From Rattus norvegicus (taxonomy: Eukaryota > Chordata > Mammalia > Rodentia > Muridae), in contig NC_086032.1 in the NCBI RefSeq assembly GCF_036323735.1, forward strand, positions 56,374,599-56,438,598: DNA of 64,000 nt. Direction: 5' to 3'. How positions within the stretch are numbered: the stretch's first letter is position 1; each line of letters starts with the position of its first letter. The notes beneath the pieces are model-generated. The model did no database searches, was not told where the DNA came from, and saw nothing but the letters and a program-made list of their open reading frames with translations. The position numbers and the translations under genes were made by a program. Below, in pieces: positions 48,422 through 60,154 of this stretch.

Positions 48422-48455
48422 CAGTTTATAAAATTAATTAATTGGATTTTCCCTT

Positions 48456-51165
48456 GTTTTTGTTGTTGTTGCAGCTGTTGTTTGTTTATTAAAGTATTTT
48501 ATTTATTTGCATTATAAAGTATTCTCCTTTCTCCTTCCTTATCCCTGCGCCCCAAGCTCTTCACCACATCCTATCCCTGCTCTCCCACCCACCATCCCCA
48601 CTAGCATTCCTCCTCCCTGTGAAATCATGTTTTCACAGAATTAAGATCAGTGTCTCCCACTAAGGCCATAAAAGGCAGTCCTCTACTATACATGTGTCTG
48701 AGGCCACCAACCAGCCCATGTATACTCCTTGGTTTTTGGCTTAGTCTCTGTGAGTTCTGAGTGGTCCAGGTTAGTTGTCATTGTTGTTCTTCCTATGGGG
48801 TTGCAATCCCCTTCAGCTCCTTCAGTCCTTTCCCTTCCATGTTGGTCCCTGAACGCAATCCAATGGTTGCCTGAAAGGATCTGCCTTTGTCTCAGTCAGT
48901 TGCTAGTAGAGCCTCTCACAGGACAACCATGCCAGGCTCCTGTCTGAACTCACAAAATTGACACAGTAATAGTGTCAGGATTTTGTGTGCATGCATGGGA
49001 CAGATCCCAAGTTGGGCCACTCACTGGGTAACTTTTTTTCCAGTCTAGAAGTTCATCCTGTCCCCCAACCCCCATTGCTGCATATTTCGATTCGTTCTTC
49101 TGACCCTCTGGGCTTCTCTCCTGACTCTGCCCATACCTGCTTCTGCTCCTTCTTTTATCCTCCCCCTCCTTTCTCCCACCCAGCTTCCTCCCTCCCTCTG
49201 CCTCCCATGATTATTTTGTTCCCCTTCTAAGTGGGTTTCAGGTATCCACACTTGGACCTTCCTTCTTGTTAGGATTCCTATGGTCTGTGAGTTATATCAT
49301 GGGTATTCTGAACTTTCTGGTTAATATTCACTTATCAGTGAATACATACTATGCATGTACTTTGGGGGCTGAATTATCTCTTCTCAGGATGATATTTTCT
49401 AGTTCTATTCGTTTGCCTGTAAATTTCATGATGTCCTTAAGTTTTGTTGTTTTTAGTTAGTTTGTTTTGTTTTCTTTTGTTTTTAATTTTGTAATCATAT
49501 TTATGTACAGAAAATTTAGCATTGTACATTTAACCAAGTTCAGTGGCAGGTTCTTTAGCCTTTGCCTCTCTACCTAGCATTGCAAGCCCCAAACTTAGGA
49601 CCCAGGACATTGCCTCCCCAATGGCAGTGGATCTTGGAGTATCTGTCATTGTAAATGGCCCTAATACCTTCAACCAGCTTAGCCAGAGCCCAGTTGTCTT
49701 CTGAGTTAAGCTGTGTGAAGGCAAAAGTTATGCACATATTTCTGTGGACCAGCTGCCCCAGCCTAGCCTTTCCCTTGGTGATGCAGTAGGAGACCCCCAT
49801 CTTTCCACACAGGGCCGACAGAAAAACCACCAGCTAAATAGGGTCTACAACATTGGCAATCAGCACCAGCTGAGCCCTCTTGTGCTCCAACAAAGTCGTG
49901 ACTTATTGATTCCGGCTCCAGGGAGAGGTGGTCTCTTAGTTGGGATGTCCCTTTTGCCAGCAGCTTTCATCTCAGCACGAGTCAGCAGCCTTTGCTTCTT
50001 CTCTTGCTTTGTCACTGGTCTGTACTTGTGGGCAAGCTTAAGCAGCTAGGTAGCTGTTTGCCTCTCCAGGGCCTGGGTTAACTGGTTAATAGCAGCAGGT
50101 ACTTTGGGCCACTTATAGAGACTGGCCTTTTGCTGCTGTAGCCTGTTGTAGAGAGGCCATTTGAAGAAGCATGTGAGATATCTTTTGGGTTGGATCTCTA
50201 CCCAATGCTGAAGTTCTTGGGCCTATTCTAAAACAAAGAATTGACCAACTTTTTGTTCTGTCTTCACAACAGCAGGGGCTGGGGCCACCTTCTTCCCATT
50301 AGCTTTCATTTCATGGGCATCTTGCTCAGCTGAAGGAGAAAGAGGTGTCCTCATTTTTAATGGCTAAATAGTATGCCATTTTGTAAATGAACTATATTTT
50401 CTGTATCCATTCTTCAGTTGAGGGACATAATGGTGCATGTGTCCTTGTGGTATGGTAAAGCATCTGTTGGGTATATGCCCAGGAGAGGTATAGCTGGGTC
50501 CTTAGGTAGTACAATGTCCAATTTTCTGAGGAACTGCCAGACTGATTTTCACAGTCGTACCAGCTTGCAATCCCACCAACAAGAGTGTTGCTCTTTCCCC
50601 ACATCCTTGCCAGTATCTGCTTTCACCTGAGATTTTGGTCTTAGCCATTCTGACTGCTGTGAGGTGGAACTCAGAGTTGTTTTGATTTGCATTTCCCTGA
50701 TGACTAAGGATGTTGAACATTTCTTTAGGTGCTTCTCAGACACTTGATATTCCTCAGATGAGAATTCTTTTTTTTTTTAGCTCTGTACCCTGTTTTTCAT
50801 AGAGTTATTTGATTCTCTGGAGTCTAATTTTTTGAGTTCTTTGTATATATTTGATAGTAGCCTTCTATAGGATGTAGGATTTGTAAAGATCTTTTCCCAA
50901 TCTGCAGTTTCCTGTTTTGTCCTATTGACAGTGTCCTTTGCCTTACAGAAACTTTTTAGTTTCATGTGGTCCCATTTGTCTTAGAGCCTGAGCCATTGGT
51001 GTTCTATTCAGAAAAATTTCTCCTGTGCCTATTCGTTGGAGGACATTCCCACTTTCTCTTCTATTAGATTCAGTGTATCTGGTTAATGTGGAGGTCCTTG
51101 ATCAACATTGACTTGAGCTTTGTACAAGGAGACAATATGGATCAATTTGCATTCTTCTACATACA
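48456..51165 (-). mobile_element. Old L1, antisense, inside pol, carrying the RPL7A pseudogene
   Basis: 48480-49260 is an old antisense 3' UTR. 49260-49445 and 50356-51165 are the ORF2 C-terminal half, decayed, with frames at 50392-50965. GATTTTCCCTT at 48445-48455 and GATTTCCCTT at 51166-51175 form a diverged target-site duplication. Provirus pol lies on both sides. A processed pseudogene split it later at about 49450-50352. Confidence 0.85.
49450..50352 (-). pseudogene. Rpl7a: Processed pseudogene of ribosomal protein eL8 (RPL7A)
   Basis: The minus strand reads as an intronless copy of the RPL7A mRNA. The start codon is at 50320 and the stop matches the natural end at 49530-49532, so the coding span (791 bp) is close to the full 266-codon gene. 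The open piece 49570-49830 carries recognisable stretches (MGVSYCITKGKARLGQLVHR; HWGGNVLGPK). Frameshifts, in-frame stops and substitutions break it. A 3' UTR follows the stop, then an A-rich end (about 49450-49490). The parent protein belongs to the large ribosomal subunit. The copy was made by L1 machinery and sits within an old L1. Expression is not expected. Confidence 0.93.
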
Positions 51166-51166
51166 G

Positions 51167-52090
51167 ATTTCCCTTTCATAGTAAAAGTGACCCCAGTATG
51201 TGGAGCCTCTACATTCTATACCAATGCAAATAAATCAGTAAAGTTATAAATCAGGGAAAATAAGTGTTCCAGCCCCCTTATGATTCAAGTAAAAAAATCA
51301 GAGCTTTATGTCATTCTTACTGTATTATGTGATTTTTCTGAATCTCTTAATATAGTTATTGATTCTCAAAATGGAGAAAGAGTGGCTTTACATATTGAAA
51401 TGGCCGAACTTATTCTGAATGATTCAAAATTAACTTTACTCATCAAATAACCAGAAATAGACATCATCCTTTGCATATAACACATACCTGAGTCCTTATG
51501 GGTCTCTCTCACCCTCTAACATAATGATGATAATGATGAAATTGATCACACACTAATATGAAATGTGATAGAAGCCTCATAATTTCAATAAAAACACTAT
51601 GTTAACAGCAAAGATTTGAAAAAAATATTTTTATATTACTTGGCAACAAGCAAGTAAAAGTCCTTCTTGTTCTTTGTATAACCAAACTCCATCACCTGCA
51701 GGAAGTAACCCAAAAGGTACCCAAAGAAATGACATTTAGCAAATGTATGTCTTATTTTGTTTTATTTGAAAAATTAAAGTATATACAGTAAAGTATAATC
51801 AGAATTCAGTGGGCAACTGTTTAAAATTCTGATAACACTGATCTATAATTACTCATTTATTAAAAATTATGGCTATTGTAGAGATACATGTATAAGTTAA
51901 GACTGAAAATGCTTCAGCATATGTATCTACTAGAATGTATCAGTATTTTGCATATTAGAACATAAAGCATATTACAGGTATACCAAAAAACCCTATAGGG
52001 TAAGCTGTTATAGAAAGTGATAACTCCAGAAAGTGATATATTACACCATACTTTATTAACTTCATTAACAAACAAATATCTTTCATCTGA
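51167..52090 (+). pseudogene. pol remnant of the class II provirus: RNase H and integrase
   Basis: Provirus pol resumes directly after the old L1. 51176-51530 reads, with stops, as the RNase H domain. About 51570-51740 resembles the integrase zinc-binding area and linker, and 51780-52010 the integrase core. The frame changes several times and stops are frequent. No env-like region was recognised after it. The order RT, RNase H, integrase on the plus strand agrees with the LTR orientation. Confidence 0.72.
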
Positions 52091-52744
52091 TCAGACAGGA
52101 AAAAGTAAAAGTTAAAATAATTATATTTTCGAGTGATAATTTACCAAAAGCACATTTGCCTTACTGGTATGAAATGAAATATGGGTTCTCTTAAATGACA
52201 TGTCTTAATATCATGTTAAAATATTAGACCATCTTGGACCTCAGCTTTTAAGTTTTCTTTTCAAATACAAAGAATATCTTTGTTGTTTGTTGTCAAAAAC
52301 ACAGTTAAGAGATTTAAATGTTTTAAGTAAATTCAACGAGTTACTGCAGTTCAAGCTTGGTTTCTAGATTTCTAAGAGCTTTACTGATTTGGATCTAAAA
52401 CAAAATATTTAAGCAAAAAAATGGTAGCCCAGGCCTTTAATCCCAGCAGAAACAAATAGCTTTCTACAGATCTCTATAAGTTTGGCATTTTCTAAATTCT
52501 AAAGTTTCAGTGAACAAGGTGGTGGTAGCATATGTCTTTATTCCCAACAGCCAAGGAAAATAACTCAGATGTAATTCTTAATTGGTATGCTTGTACACAA
52601 GAGAAATCACATACCATGTTTAAAAATTATTATTCAAAAAAAAACCTTATTACAAGGTCATAAGAAAAGCAGAAAATTTCCAACAGGAACAGAAACAAAG
52701 ATCAGCTGCCAGGAAGCACATCTCCATGAATGCAAACATGACCA
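52091..52744. other. Provirus 3' region or inserted DNA, unassigned
   Basis: There is no decodable gene. B1-like phrases occur at about 52421-52490 (CAGGCCTTTAATCCCAGCAG) and 52518-52560, suggesting one or two decayed SINEs in plus orientation. Confidence 0.4.
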
Positions 52745-53090
52745 ATATTGAACCAGATTATAGTGGTTTGAATATATTTGTCCCATGGGAAATGGCACTT
52801 TTCATTAGGAGGTGTACATTTGTTGCGGGCTTGCTGAAAGTGAGTGTCTGTGATGGTGGTCTTTGAGGTCCAGTGGTCAAGTTCTGTCCAGTGTGGCTCC
52901 CTTTGGATCAAGATGCATAACTCTAGGTTCTTCTAATATTATCTGCCTAGATCGTGCTATACTTCCCACCATGATGATAATGGACTGAACCTCTGAAACA
53001 GCAAACCAACCTGAATTAAATGTTTGCCTTTATAAGTGTTACCTTCCTATTGTCTCTTCATGGCAATAAAACCCAAACTAAGAGAAAGAT
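52745..53090 (+). repeat. Rodent medium-reiteration LTR-like repeat (sense)
   Basis: Same family as the antisense copy at 7590-7922. Phrases include AGTGGTTTGAATATATTTG, GATGATAATGGACTGAACC, AATTAAATG and the end GCAATAAAACCCAAACTAAG. It lies between integrase and the polypurine tract of the provirus. Confidence 0.7.
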
Positions 53091-53554
53091 GATTATGATC
53101 CCTAATTGTGGATATCATATAACTTGTTGAATTGGCACCTGAGGACTCTTCATAAAGCAAATGGAGTCCACCAACATTGACCTGTTGTCTTGTACTGCAA
53201 ATGCTTTCCATATACAGAGAATAAATATTGTTTCTTTGAGAAACAAATCTAGAGAGTTTGCTAGGCATGATCACTCCTCAGTTTGGTGTGATCTACCTAG
53301 TCAAGACTGTCACTCATTTGACAACCACCACTCAAAGATTAGCTTGAGACTACAAGCTGCTCACAACATTCATATTGATGAATTAATATGAGACTGACAG
53401 GAATATTTTACATGCTTTCAAACTAAAATATACTTAATCCTTAAACTCCAAAATACAATTAAGTTGGGCAAAATGGAAAGTTTGACAGAGATAATGTCGT
53501 TATTTTAAGTAGTTTTAGTGTGTTAGAGTTAACAACTTCTCTTTTTATGTAGAC
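53091..53554. other. Provirus 3' non-coding region, unassigned
   Basis: It precedes the polypurine tract. The 76-codon plus frame at 53161-53391 is not recognisable; I see no env-like membrane or cleavage motif in it. Confidence 0.45.
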
Positions 53555-53566
53555 AAAAGGGAGGAA
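53555..53566 (+). other. Polypurine tract of the class II provirus
   Basis: AAAAGGGAGGAA lies directly upstream of the TG that starts the 3' LTR, where retroviruses keep the primer for plus-strand DNA synthesis. Confidence 0.7.
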
Positions 53567-53980
53567 TGATGGAGGGGATTTGGTCACACTGTGAACACTG
53601 AGATTCTGTTATTTAATGGAAAACACTCTTTCTAGTTAAGGTGTGGCTCAGCCCTAAAACATATACTTGCAACCCAAGAGTTTTCTGTTTGTTGTAAATG
53701 TGATTAAATAAAGTCACAGAAAATGAACATAGAAAAAAATAGAGAATAAGGGGAAGTCAGTAGGACAAATAGAGACACACATAGGAAGTAGAATGGAGGG
53801 ATATTCAGTCCAAATGTTTGTGAGCAAGCTTGGAGAAGAGATGTGTTTTATGATGTTAGGTAAAGAAGGACAGGTGGATGCTTTCTCTGTCTCTCAGAGT
53901 CAGCAGGCTTTCACCCCAGCATCTGGCTACTGAATATTAACTGGTAAACTCCAATGATTGTTATTTTGTTAAAAACAACA
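53567..53980 (+). mobile_element. 3' LTR of the class II provirus
   Basis: 414 bp from TGATGGAGGGG to AACAACA. It matches the 5' LTR (35069-35603) in block order, with a GATTAAATAAAGTC signal near 53701, and ends at the same AACAACA sequence. It has no GA expansion. Flanking host duplication could not be confirmed because the left edge of the provirus is disturbed. Confidence 0.8.
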
Positions 53981-54044
53981 TTTGTCTGGAACAAAAGTCA
54001 ATCTGTGGGAATATTCTTAGTTTTACTAAATCTACTGATGTCCT

Positions 54045-54405
54045 ATAATAGTCTGTGTGTGCTTGTGTGTGAGTGTGTCTGTGTGTCAGTGTGTATCTGT
54101 GTGTGCATGAATGTTTGAACATTTGGAGGTCATGGAAGCCAAAGATCAACTAGTGACGTTATTCCTCAAAATCAATGTATTTTAATTTTTTTTTCTTTTG
54201 AGAAAACCTCTTACCTACCTGGACCAGACCAAGGTGGGTAGACCGGCAGGCCAGAGTGCCACAAGAACCGACCTTTTTCTCCTTTCTTAGAAATGGGATT
54301 ACAAGCACATGTACCATGCATAGCTTATTTACAAATGTTCTAAGTGTTTGAACTCAAATCATGTATGCTTTATGAACTATTCTCTACATCAGCATATATC
54401 CCTCT
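54045..54405 (-). mobile_element. SINE, probable B4 type, with TG-rich edge (antisense)
   Basis: A TG-rich run at 54050-54110 leads into GGAGGTCATGGAAGCCAAAGATCAAC. A T-rich run, CTACCTGGACCAGACCAAGGTGGG and GGGATTACAAGCACATGTACCATGC follow. The order matches a composite rodent B4-like SINE in reverse. It is decayed. Confidence 0.55.
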
Positions 54406-56261
54406 ACACACACACTCAAACACACAATTCTACATATATGTTTCTTTCAAAAGAAATATGATCATTGTATGACAAAGTTTCATCTGCTTTGTACAATTCA
54501 GATAGTGACAATATATGATACTTAAGAAACACGTCTAAGGTTATTATCATTAGTTTTAATCAAAGAAATAGTATTTATGTAGGAATAATACCTTAATCAA
54601 ATAATCTGGAAAGTAATAATTACATAACTCAGGTAATGCTTTTTAAATCAACAAATACATTCAATTTTAGAAAATGCAAATAATTACAAAAAAAGAAAAA
54701 GAATTCTTTTATTTTTAATGAAACAGTATGGAACAAGGTAGACATATGTAATCAAGAGTACATGGTTACCTTTTCTGTACACAAATGAATAATTTCTCAT
54801 TTTATTTTTGCCTAATTATAAAATACAATATAAATTTTGGTTATTTCTTCCCCTCACATATTATTTTCATGTCCTTTTACTTGTGATAAGGTTCTAACAC
54901 ACTGTCATCAAATTAATTATCAATCCCTTATTTGAATTTTTTATATTTGTGTGGATTTATAAGTACATTAATTAAAGAAATAAAAGTGTTCTATTTATTA
55001 TTGTAAATATAACTATTAATTCTGATATTTTCATAATGTTTTCTTAATAGTAATACTTTTGAACACTAAAACAATTAAATTAATATATAAACAGTTGTAA
55101 TAATATCTGGTAAGGGTTAGTTATATGTATATTTCAAAAACATTTGAGCTTGAAGTGACACTAATATCTCTTTATTTCTCTTCTGAATAAATAACTTTTA
55201 GCTTTTGAACTGACAATACAATTTTTTCATTCTAAGTTCATTGTAGCATACTTATATAATATTCATTTTCAACAGCAAGTTATGTCAATAGCAAAGTAAC
55301 TCCATCAAGTTGGAAAATATATAAATCAACATATATCTTTGGGATAATATATACACTGCATCTTCTTCGTGAGTTAAATATTTTGTTGCAGTTTTATATT
55401 CAAGAGACCGATTCCCTACATGAATGAATACTATTCAATCCAAACAACAGCTCCTTTGCCATAGCAGGCATGTTTAATTTCAATGAATTGGAGCATCCCT
55501 TATTCAGAGCACTGAAACTAGTTTTGATTACTTTGATTGTAGACTGGTGATATCTCAGCACAGATGTTTCCATTCATTTGCTTTAAATGATTTATCTTTA
55601 TGAATTTCTAAATCAAAAATATTTACTTTTTTTTAAAGAGTTATGTAAATTGTCTGTATAGCAATTTCATGGAATATGCTATAGCTATGATACATGTAAA
55701 TATCATTCTTTTACTAGCCATAACTGCAGTTAATTTTGAAAGGTAAATTTTATGTATATTAATTGTGATAATTTACAAATGAATAACTTTAATCTTTAAT
55801 ATACAATCAACACACACACACCCCTTAACTGCTTTATTAGTTTCTTCAGACATTCAGAATAACAAAAATTCCAGTATGCATATCTTTCAAAGAGGTCTGG
55901 AAGGTTAAGTTTGAGATTAAAGTTATGGGAGTATAATTTCATACAACAGTTATCTTTGACTAGTGAAACATATCACATGAGGAGCCCACTTTGAGATCTC
56001 ATTTAACCATATATACCTAGTGAACATATAATCTTCAAATGCAGTTATATTATATATAGACAATATGAATCTTGATGTGACTTAATTCAGCTCATACACA
56101 ATAGTTAATCCTGTTTGAGTAAATTTTGATGCCATTGAGTGAAATGATCATATTTATACTTTGAGTGACATAGAATATAGAAATACACATGACAACATGG
56201 CTATTGTCTTATATTCTTCAGTACTGGGGAGTTTTTCATAATCCTGTAAGACCCTGTTCCT
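54406..56261. other. AT-rich unique DNA, no gene
   Basis: This is the longest stretch here without a recognised repeat. Stops are dense in all frames and there is no CpG cluster or splice-like pattern. Confidence 0.55.
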
Positions 56262-57592
56262 TTATTTTATTTTTATACATATTTTTATTGGATATATTTC
56301 TTTATTTATATGTCACATGTTATTTCCCTTCTCAGTTTCCTGTCCATAAGCCTCTTATCCCCTCCCCCTACCTCATAAGAGTGTTCCCCCACCCATCCAC
56401 CCTCCTTACTATGTCCCCCAACATTTCCCTGCACAGGGGGTTCAACCTTGACAGGACCAAGGGCTTCCTCTTCCACTGGTGCCTCTGCTACATTTGCAGT
56501 TGGAGTCATGGGTCAGTTCAGTCTTCAGGTAGTGGTTTAGTCCTGGAAGCTTTGGTTGGTTAGCATTGTTGTTCTTATGGGGTTGCAAGTTCCTTCAGCT
56601 CTTTCAATCCTTTATCAAATTCACCCAACAGGGGTCCCATTCTCAGTTCAGTGGTTTGCTGTTAGCATTTGCCTCTATATTTGACATGCTCTGGTTGTGT
56701 CTCTCAGGAGAGATTTATATCCAGTTCCTGTCAGCATGTACTTCTTAGCTTCATCAATCTTATCTAGTTTTGGTGGCTGTATATATATGGGCCACATGTG
56801 AGGCAGGCACTGAATGGCTGTTCCTTCAGTGTCTGCTCTAAGTTTTGCCTCCATATCCCCTCCTATGGATATTCTTGTCTCCCCTTTTAAGAAGAAGTGA
56901 AGCATCCTCATTTTGGTCATCGTTCTTCTTGAGCTTCATGTGGTCAGTAGACTGCATCTCGGATAATTCGAGCTTTTGGGTTAATATTCACTTATCAGTG
57001 AGTGCATAGAAGGTATATTTTTCTGTGATTGAGTTAATTCACTCAGGATGATATTTTCTAGTTCAATCCATGTGCCTATGAATTTCATGAAATCATTGTT
57101 TTTGATAGCTGAGTAGTACTTCATTATGTAGATGTACCACAATTTTTGAATCCATTCCTCTGTTGAAGGGCATCTGGGTTCTTCCCACCTTCTGGCTATT
57201 ATAAATAAGGCTGCTATATACATAGTGGAACATGTATCTTTGTTGTATGTTGAAGTATGTTTTGGGTATATGCCCAGGAGAGGTATAGCTGGGTCCTCAG
57301 GTAGTGGAATGTCTAATTTTCTGAGGAACCTCCAGACTAATTTCCACAGTGGTTGTACCAGTTTACAGTACCACCAACAATGGAGGAGTGTTCCTCTTTC
57401 TCCACATTGCACCAGAATCTGTTGTCACCTGAGTTTTTAATCTTAGCCATTCTGACTGGTGTGAGGTGAAATCTCAGGGTTGTTTTGATTTGCATTTTCT
57501 TAATGAGTAAAGTTGTTGAAGATTTCTTTAGGTGTTTCTCAGTCATTCAATATTCCTCAGCTGAGAATTCTTTGTTTAGCTCTGTACCCCAT
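56262..57592 (-). mobile_element. L1, antisense: ORF2 C-terminal end and 3' UTR
   Basis: Left part is antisense 3' UTR (56262-56980). Right part is ORF2, truncated at CTGTACCCCATTTTAAATT. The minus frame 57412-56981 (143 codons) runs from the zinc knuckle (CGERGTLLHCWWYC) to near the natural stop (LISEY). Age is intermediate. Confidence 0.92.
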
Positions 57593-58639
57593 TTTAAATT
57601 GCAAAGGAGTTTACTATTGAGGACTGGAAGACTTGGTACTTAGCTCTTTAAATCTGTCATTTTTTTCTAAACAAAGGGAAAATAGAGTCTTTTTATAAGG
57701 ATAATGTTATGTTAATCAAATTTGCTGGATCCAAAGAATCTTCAAATATTCATGTTCTTGAACTGTGACCTAAACTTTTCTTTACTGGAAGATAAGGGTT
57801 TGTCAGGTATGGACTAATAGTGGGGTCCTCAGCTCATTAAGAGTGCTATTCAATGATATTACTAGGCATATCTCTTCCTCTTTCTCTCTTTTGTTCCTTA
57901 TTATGAAAGCCAAAACTAAGGATCTAATTAATTGTTAATTAAAATTCTGAAGCTATGAACCAAAATAAATCTTTTCTCTTCATTATTTGATCACCCCAGG
58001 TTCTTGTTCTGTTGTTTAGTTTGTTGGTTTGGTTTGGTTTTTCTGGCAAACAAGCTATATAAAAAGACCAAAAATATATTTGTTATAAACTGGGATGGTT
58101 ATTTATTAATTCTATTAGCATTGAAGGCTTAAACTCTGCCTAGTAGAAACTGAACATCTTCACAGAAAAACATGTATATATACTACTTCTTGAGATGTGC
58201 AAAGAAAATGCTATCGCTATAATAGCATATACTGAAAGAATCTTGGTTTGGAAAAAAAGAACTTTAGTTTCTATTGAACAAACAAGAGCACAAGTAGGAA
58301 ATTACAATTTGAATGTCCTTAGTCAAATGACTTCTTGGTTGAACACACTGTCTAACATGCAACTATTTGAAATGTATGAGAATAGTGTGGCCCAATATTT
58401 TTTTGCCACAATCACTGAAATGATAAATGAGATAAAAATGAAAGTTGTTTCCTCATTGCCAAGAAAGTTTTCATTGGCTATAACAAACACATAAAGGGTC
58501 AATGAAGGGGGGTATTTCATTTCTGTCTCAGTGTATTACATGTTCTTGCTTCATGGTAAACTGATAAAGTTGGATTTTTCCTGTGTCTCATATTCCTGTG
58601 AGCAGTGCTGCTTAAGAAATATACCCATGATTTTTGTTG
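57593..58639. other. Mostly unique DNA, no supported gene
   Basis: An open frame at 58195-58494 (99 codons, plus) shows no family resemblance, no clear start context and no relation to the neighbours. I treat it as chance. CCAAAATAAATC near 57960 hints at an old LTR-like 3' end, unproven. Confidence 0.45.
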
Positions 58640-58995
58640 CTGTTGCTTTAAGAGAAATAAGCCTTTATTTCCATTTTTCTCAGATTAAGCTGGCTGAGCT
58701 TGTTTCCTTGAAAGGCTTAGTTAAAGAAAGGAAATCTGTTGTCCTCATTTGACTCCTCCAACATTTCCTTGGCTTCATCCTTGGCTTGGGGCTGCAATAG
58801 CAGCAGGAAGAGCCTACTCAAATTCAGATGAATCAGCCAAGAAGTCCTTGACCTTTCCAGCAAGTGGGGGCACATACTCTGGTCAGTACAAAGCCAGGGC
58901 TCAGTTATATAACTGGTTTTACAATGCGGGACTGAGGCAATGGTCAGGTAACCCATCTCTCAAAGCTCCTCAGAAATATTTCCGCAGTAGTTGAC
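58640..58995 (-). pseudogene. Rplp0: Processed pseudogene of ribosomal stalk protein uL10 (RPLP0), C-terminal part
   Basis: The minus strand aligns with the last roughly 100 codons of RPLP0. The frame 58956-58717 begins GYLTIASVPHC and ends with the acidic P-protein tail (AKDEAKEMLEESNEDNRF) at the natural stop position. Between these the reading must shift frame: the phrase PLAGKVKDFLADSSEFE is in another frame. A 3' UTR with poly-A signal (complement at 58664-58669) follows. The 5' part of the gene is missing. The parent anchors the P1/P2 stalk on the large ribosomal subunit. This copy is broken and old. Confidence 0.85.
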
Positions 58996-59160
58996 TACTA
59001 ACAGAGGCACCCTCGTTAAGATATGAGAATAAGAACCTGCAAATTAATTCAACACTAAGTGAAATATCTGTATCTCACACCCTCAAAAATTTCAGTGAGC
59101 CACTCTGAAACCAGGGAGGGAAAGATTCTAAGAACCAATGCTGTTAGACCACTCTAACCA
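58996..59160. other. Unassigned DNA
   Basis: It may include further decayed RPLP0 sequence at its left edge, but alignment is not convincing. Confidence 0.35.
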
Positions 59161-59265
59161 TGGAAGCAGGGAGAGGGAGGATGGGAGTGGGGGAACCGGG
59201 AAAGAGGGTAACATTTGAAATGTAAATACACAAAATGTCCAATTAAAAAAAAATAAAAAGAAGCT
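59161..59265 (+). mobile_element. Short L1 tail, sense
   Basis: GGGGGAACCGGGAAAGAGGGTAACATTTGAAATGTAAATA and AATTAAAAAAAAATAAAAAG are the last about 100 bp of an L1 3' end. Confidence 0.75.
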
Positions 59266-59435
59266 GGAAATTGACCTAGAAGGACAGTAGATCCTAGAAC
59301 CTACTGAAAATACAGAAACAACCCCTCAAATGGTATTTGAATTTGAAGTGCTCCTTCCTTCATGTACGTTCAATAATAAAAGGTGCATATTTAAAAACCA
59401 AAAAAAAAAGAGAAAAAGAACCAGTCATTTCCAGA
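59266..59435. other. Unassigned DNA with A-rich end
   Basis: It ends with AATAATAAAAGGTGC and a run of A near 59400. This looks like the tail of a retroposed transcript, but the source was not recognised. Confidence 0.35.
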
Positions 59436-59825
59436 TGTAACAGTGTAATGGCTGAGTTTATGTCAAAAAATACCACAAGCTAGTTTCACTGTGGAGGTAG
59501 GCGTCTCAGTTGAGAAAATGCTTTCACAAGGCTGTAAAACGTGTTCTTAATTAGCCCAGCCCATTATGAATAGACTTACCATTGGGCTGGTTGTACTGGG
59601 TTCTATAAGTAAGTATTTTGAGTAAGTCATGTGAAACAAGTCAGTAAGCAACACACTTCTATGGCTTCTTATCAGCCTCGGCCTCCAGGATCCTGCCCTG
59701 TTTGAGTTCCTAAACTGACTTCCTCCAGTGATAGACTATGATCTGGAAGTGTAAGCCAAATAAACCCTTTTCTCCTCATCTTGCTTTTTGCTCATTGATG
59801 TTTCATTGCAATAATAGAAACCCAA
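59436..59825 (+). repeat. Rodent medium-reiteration repeat, copy 2
   Basis: It shares its layout with 32375-32780, with better preserved phrases: GGTTCTATAAGTAAG, CAGGATCCTGCCCTGTTTGAG, GTGTAAGCCAAATAAACCC and CAATAATAGAAACCC. The AAATAAACCC signal suggests an LTR-like 3' end. Family name uncertain. Confidence 0.6.
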
Positions 59826-59862
59826 AGACCAGCAAAAGCTCAAGCCAACTAAAATTCCACCA

Positions 59863-59964
59863 CATAGAGGGGGAGGGGTTAGGAAGATGTTTGCCTGAAA
59901 ACCGGGAAAGGTAATAACAATTAAAATGTAAATAAGAAATACCCAATTTAATAAAGATGGAGAA
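59863..59964 (+). mobile_element. 102-bp L1 tail, sense, with target-site duplication
   Basis: Starts CATAGAGGGGGAGGGGTTAG and ends AATAAAGATGGAGAA. AAAATTCCACCA is found at 59851-59862 and 59965-59976, a perfect 12-bp duplication. It is one of the shortest L1 insertions in the window. Confidence 0.95.
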
Positions 59965-60154
59965 AAAATTCCACCATGGCAGGGAGAGGAGAACATAAAT
60001 TCCAACTCCATGCTGAGGAACATGTAATAGTAATGGTAACCACTTGAAGAAAGTAAGTTTTCTTTAAAGATGTGACTCCTGGTAAGTAAGCTACTATCCA
60101 ACAATTGACCCTATACTGTAAAGTATTTTGATAGCATCAACTGGAATCAGAAAG

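Noticed and set aside
58195..58494. 99-codon open frame
   Set aside because: No recognisable domain, isolated in AT-rich DNA, and overlapped by an antisense frame; probably chance.
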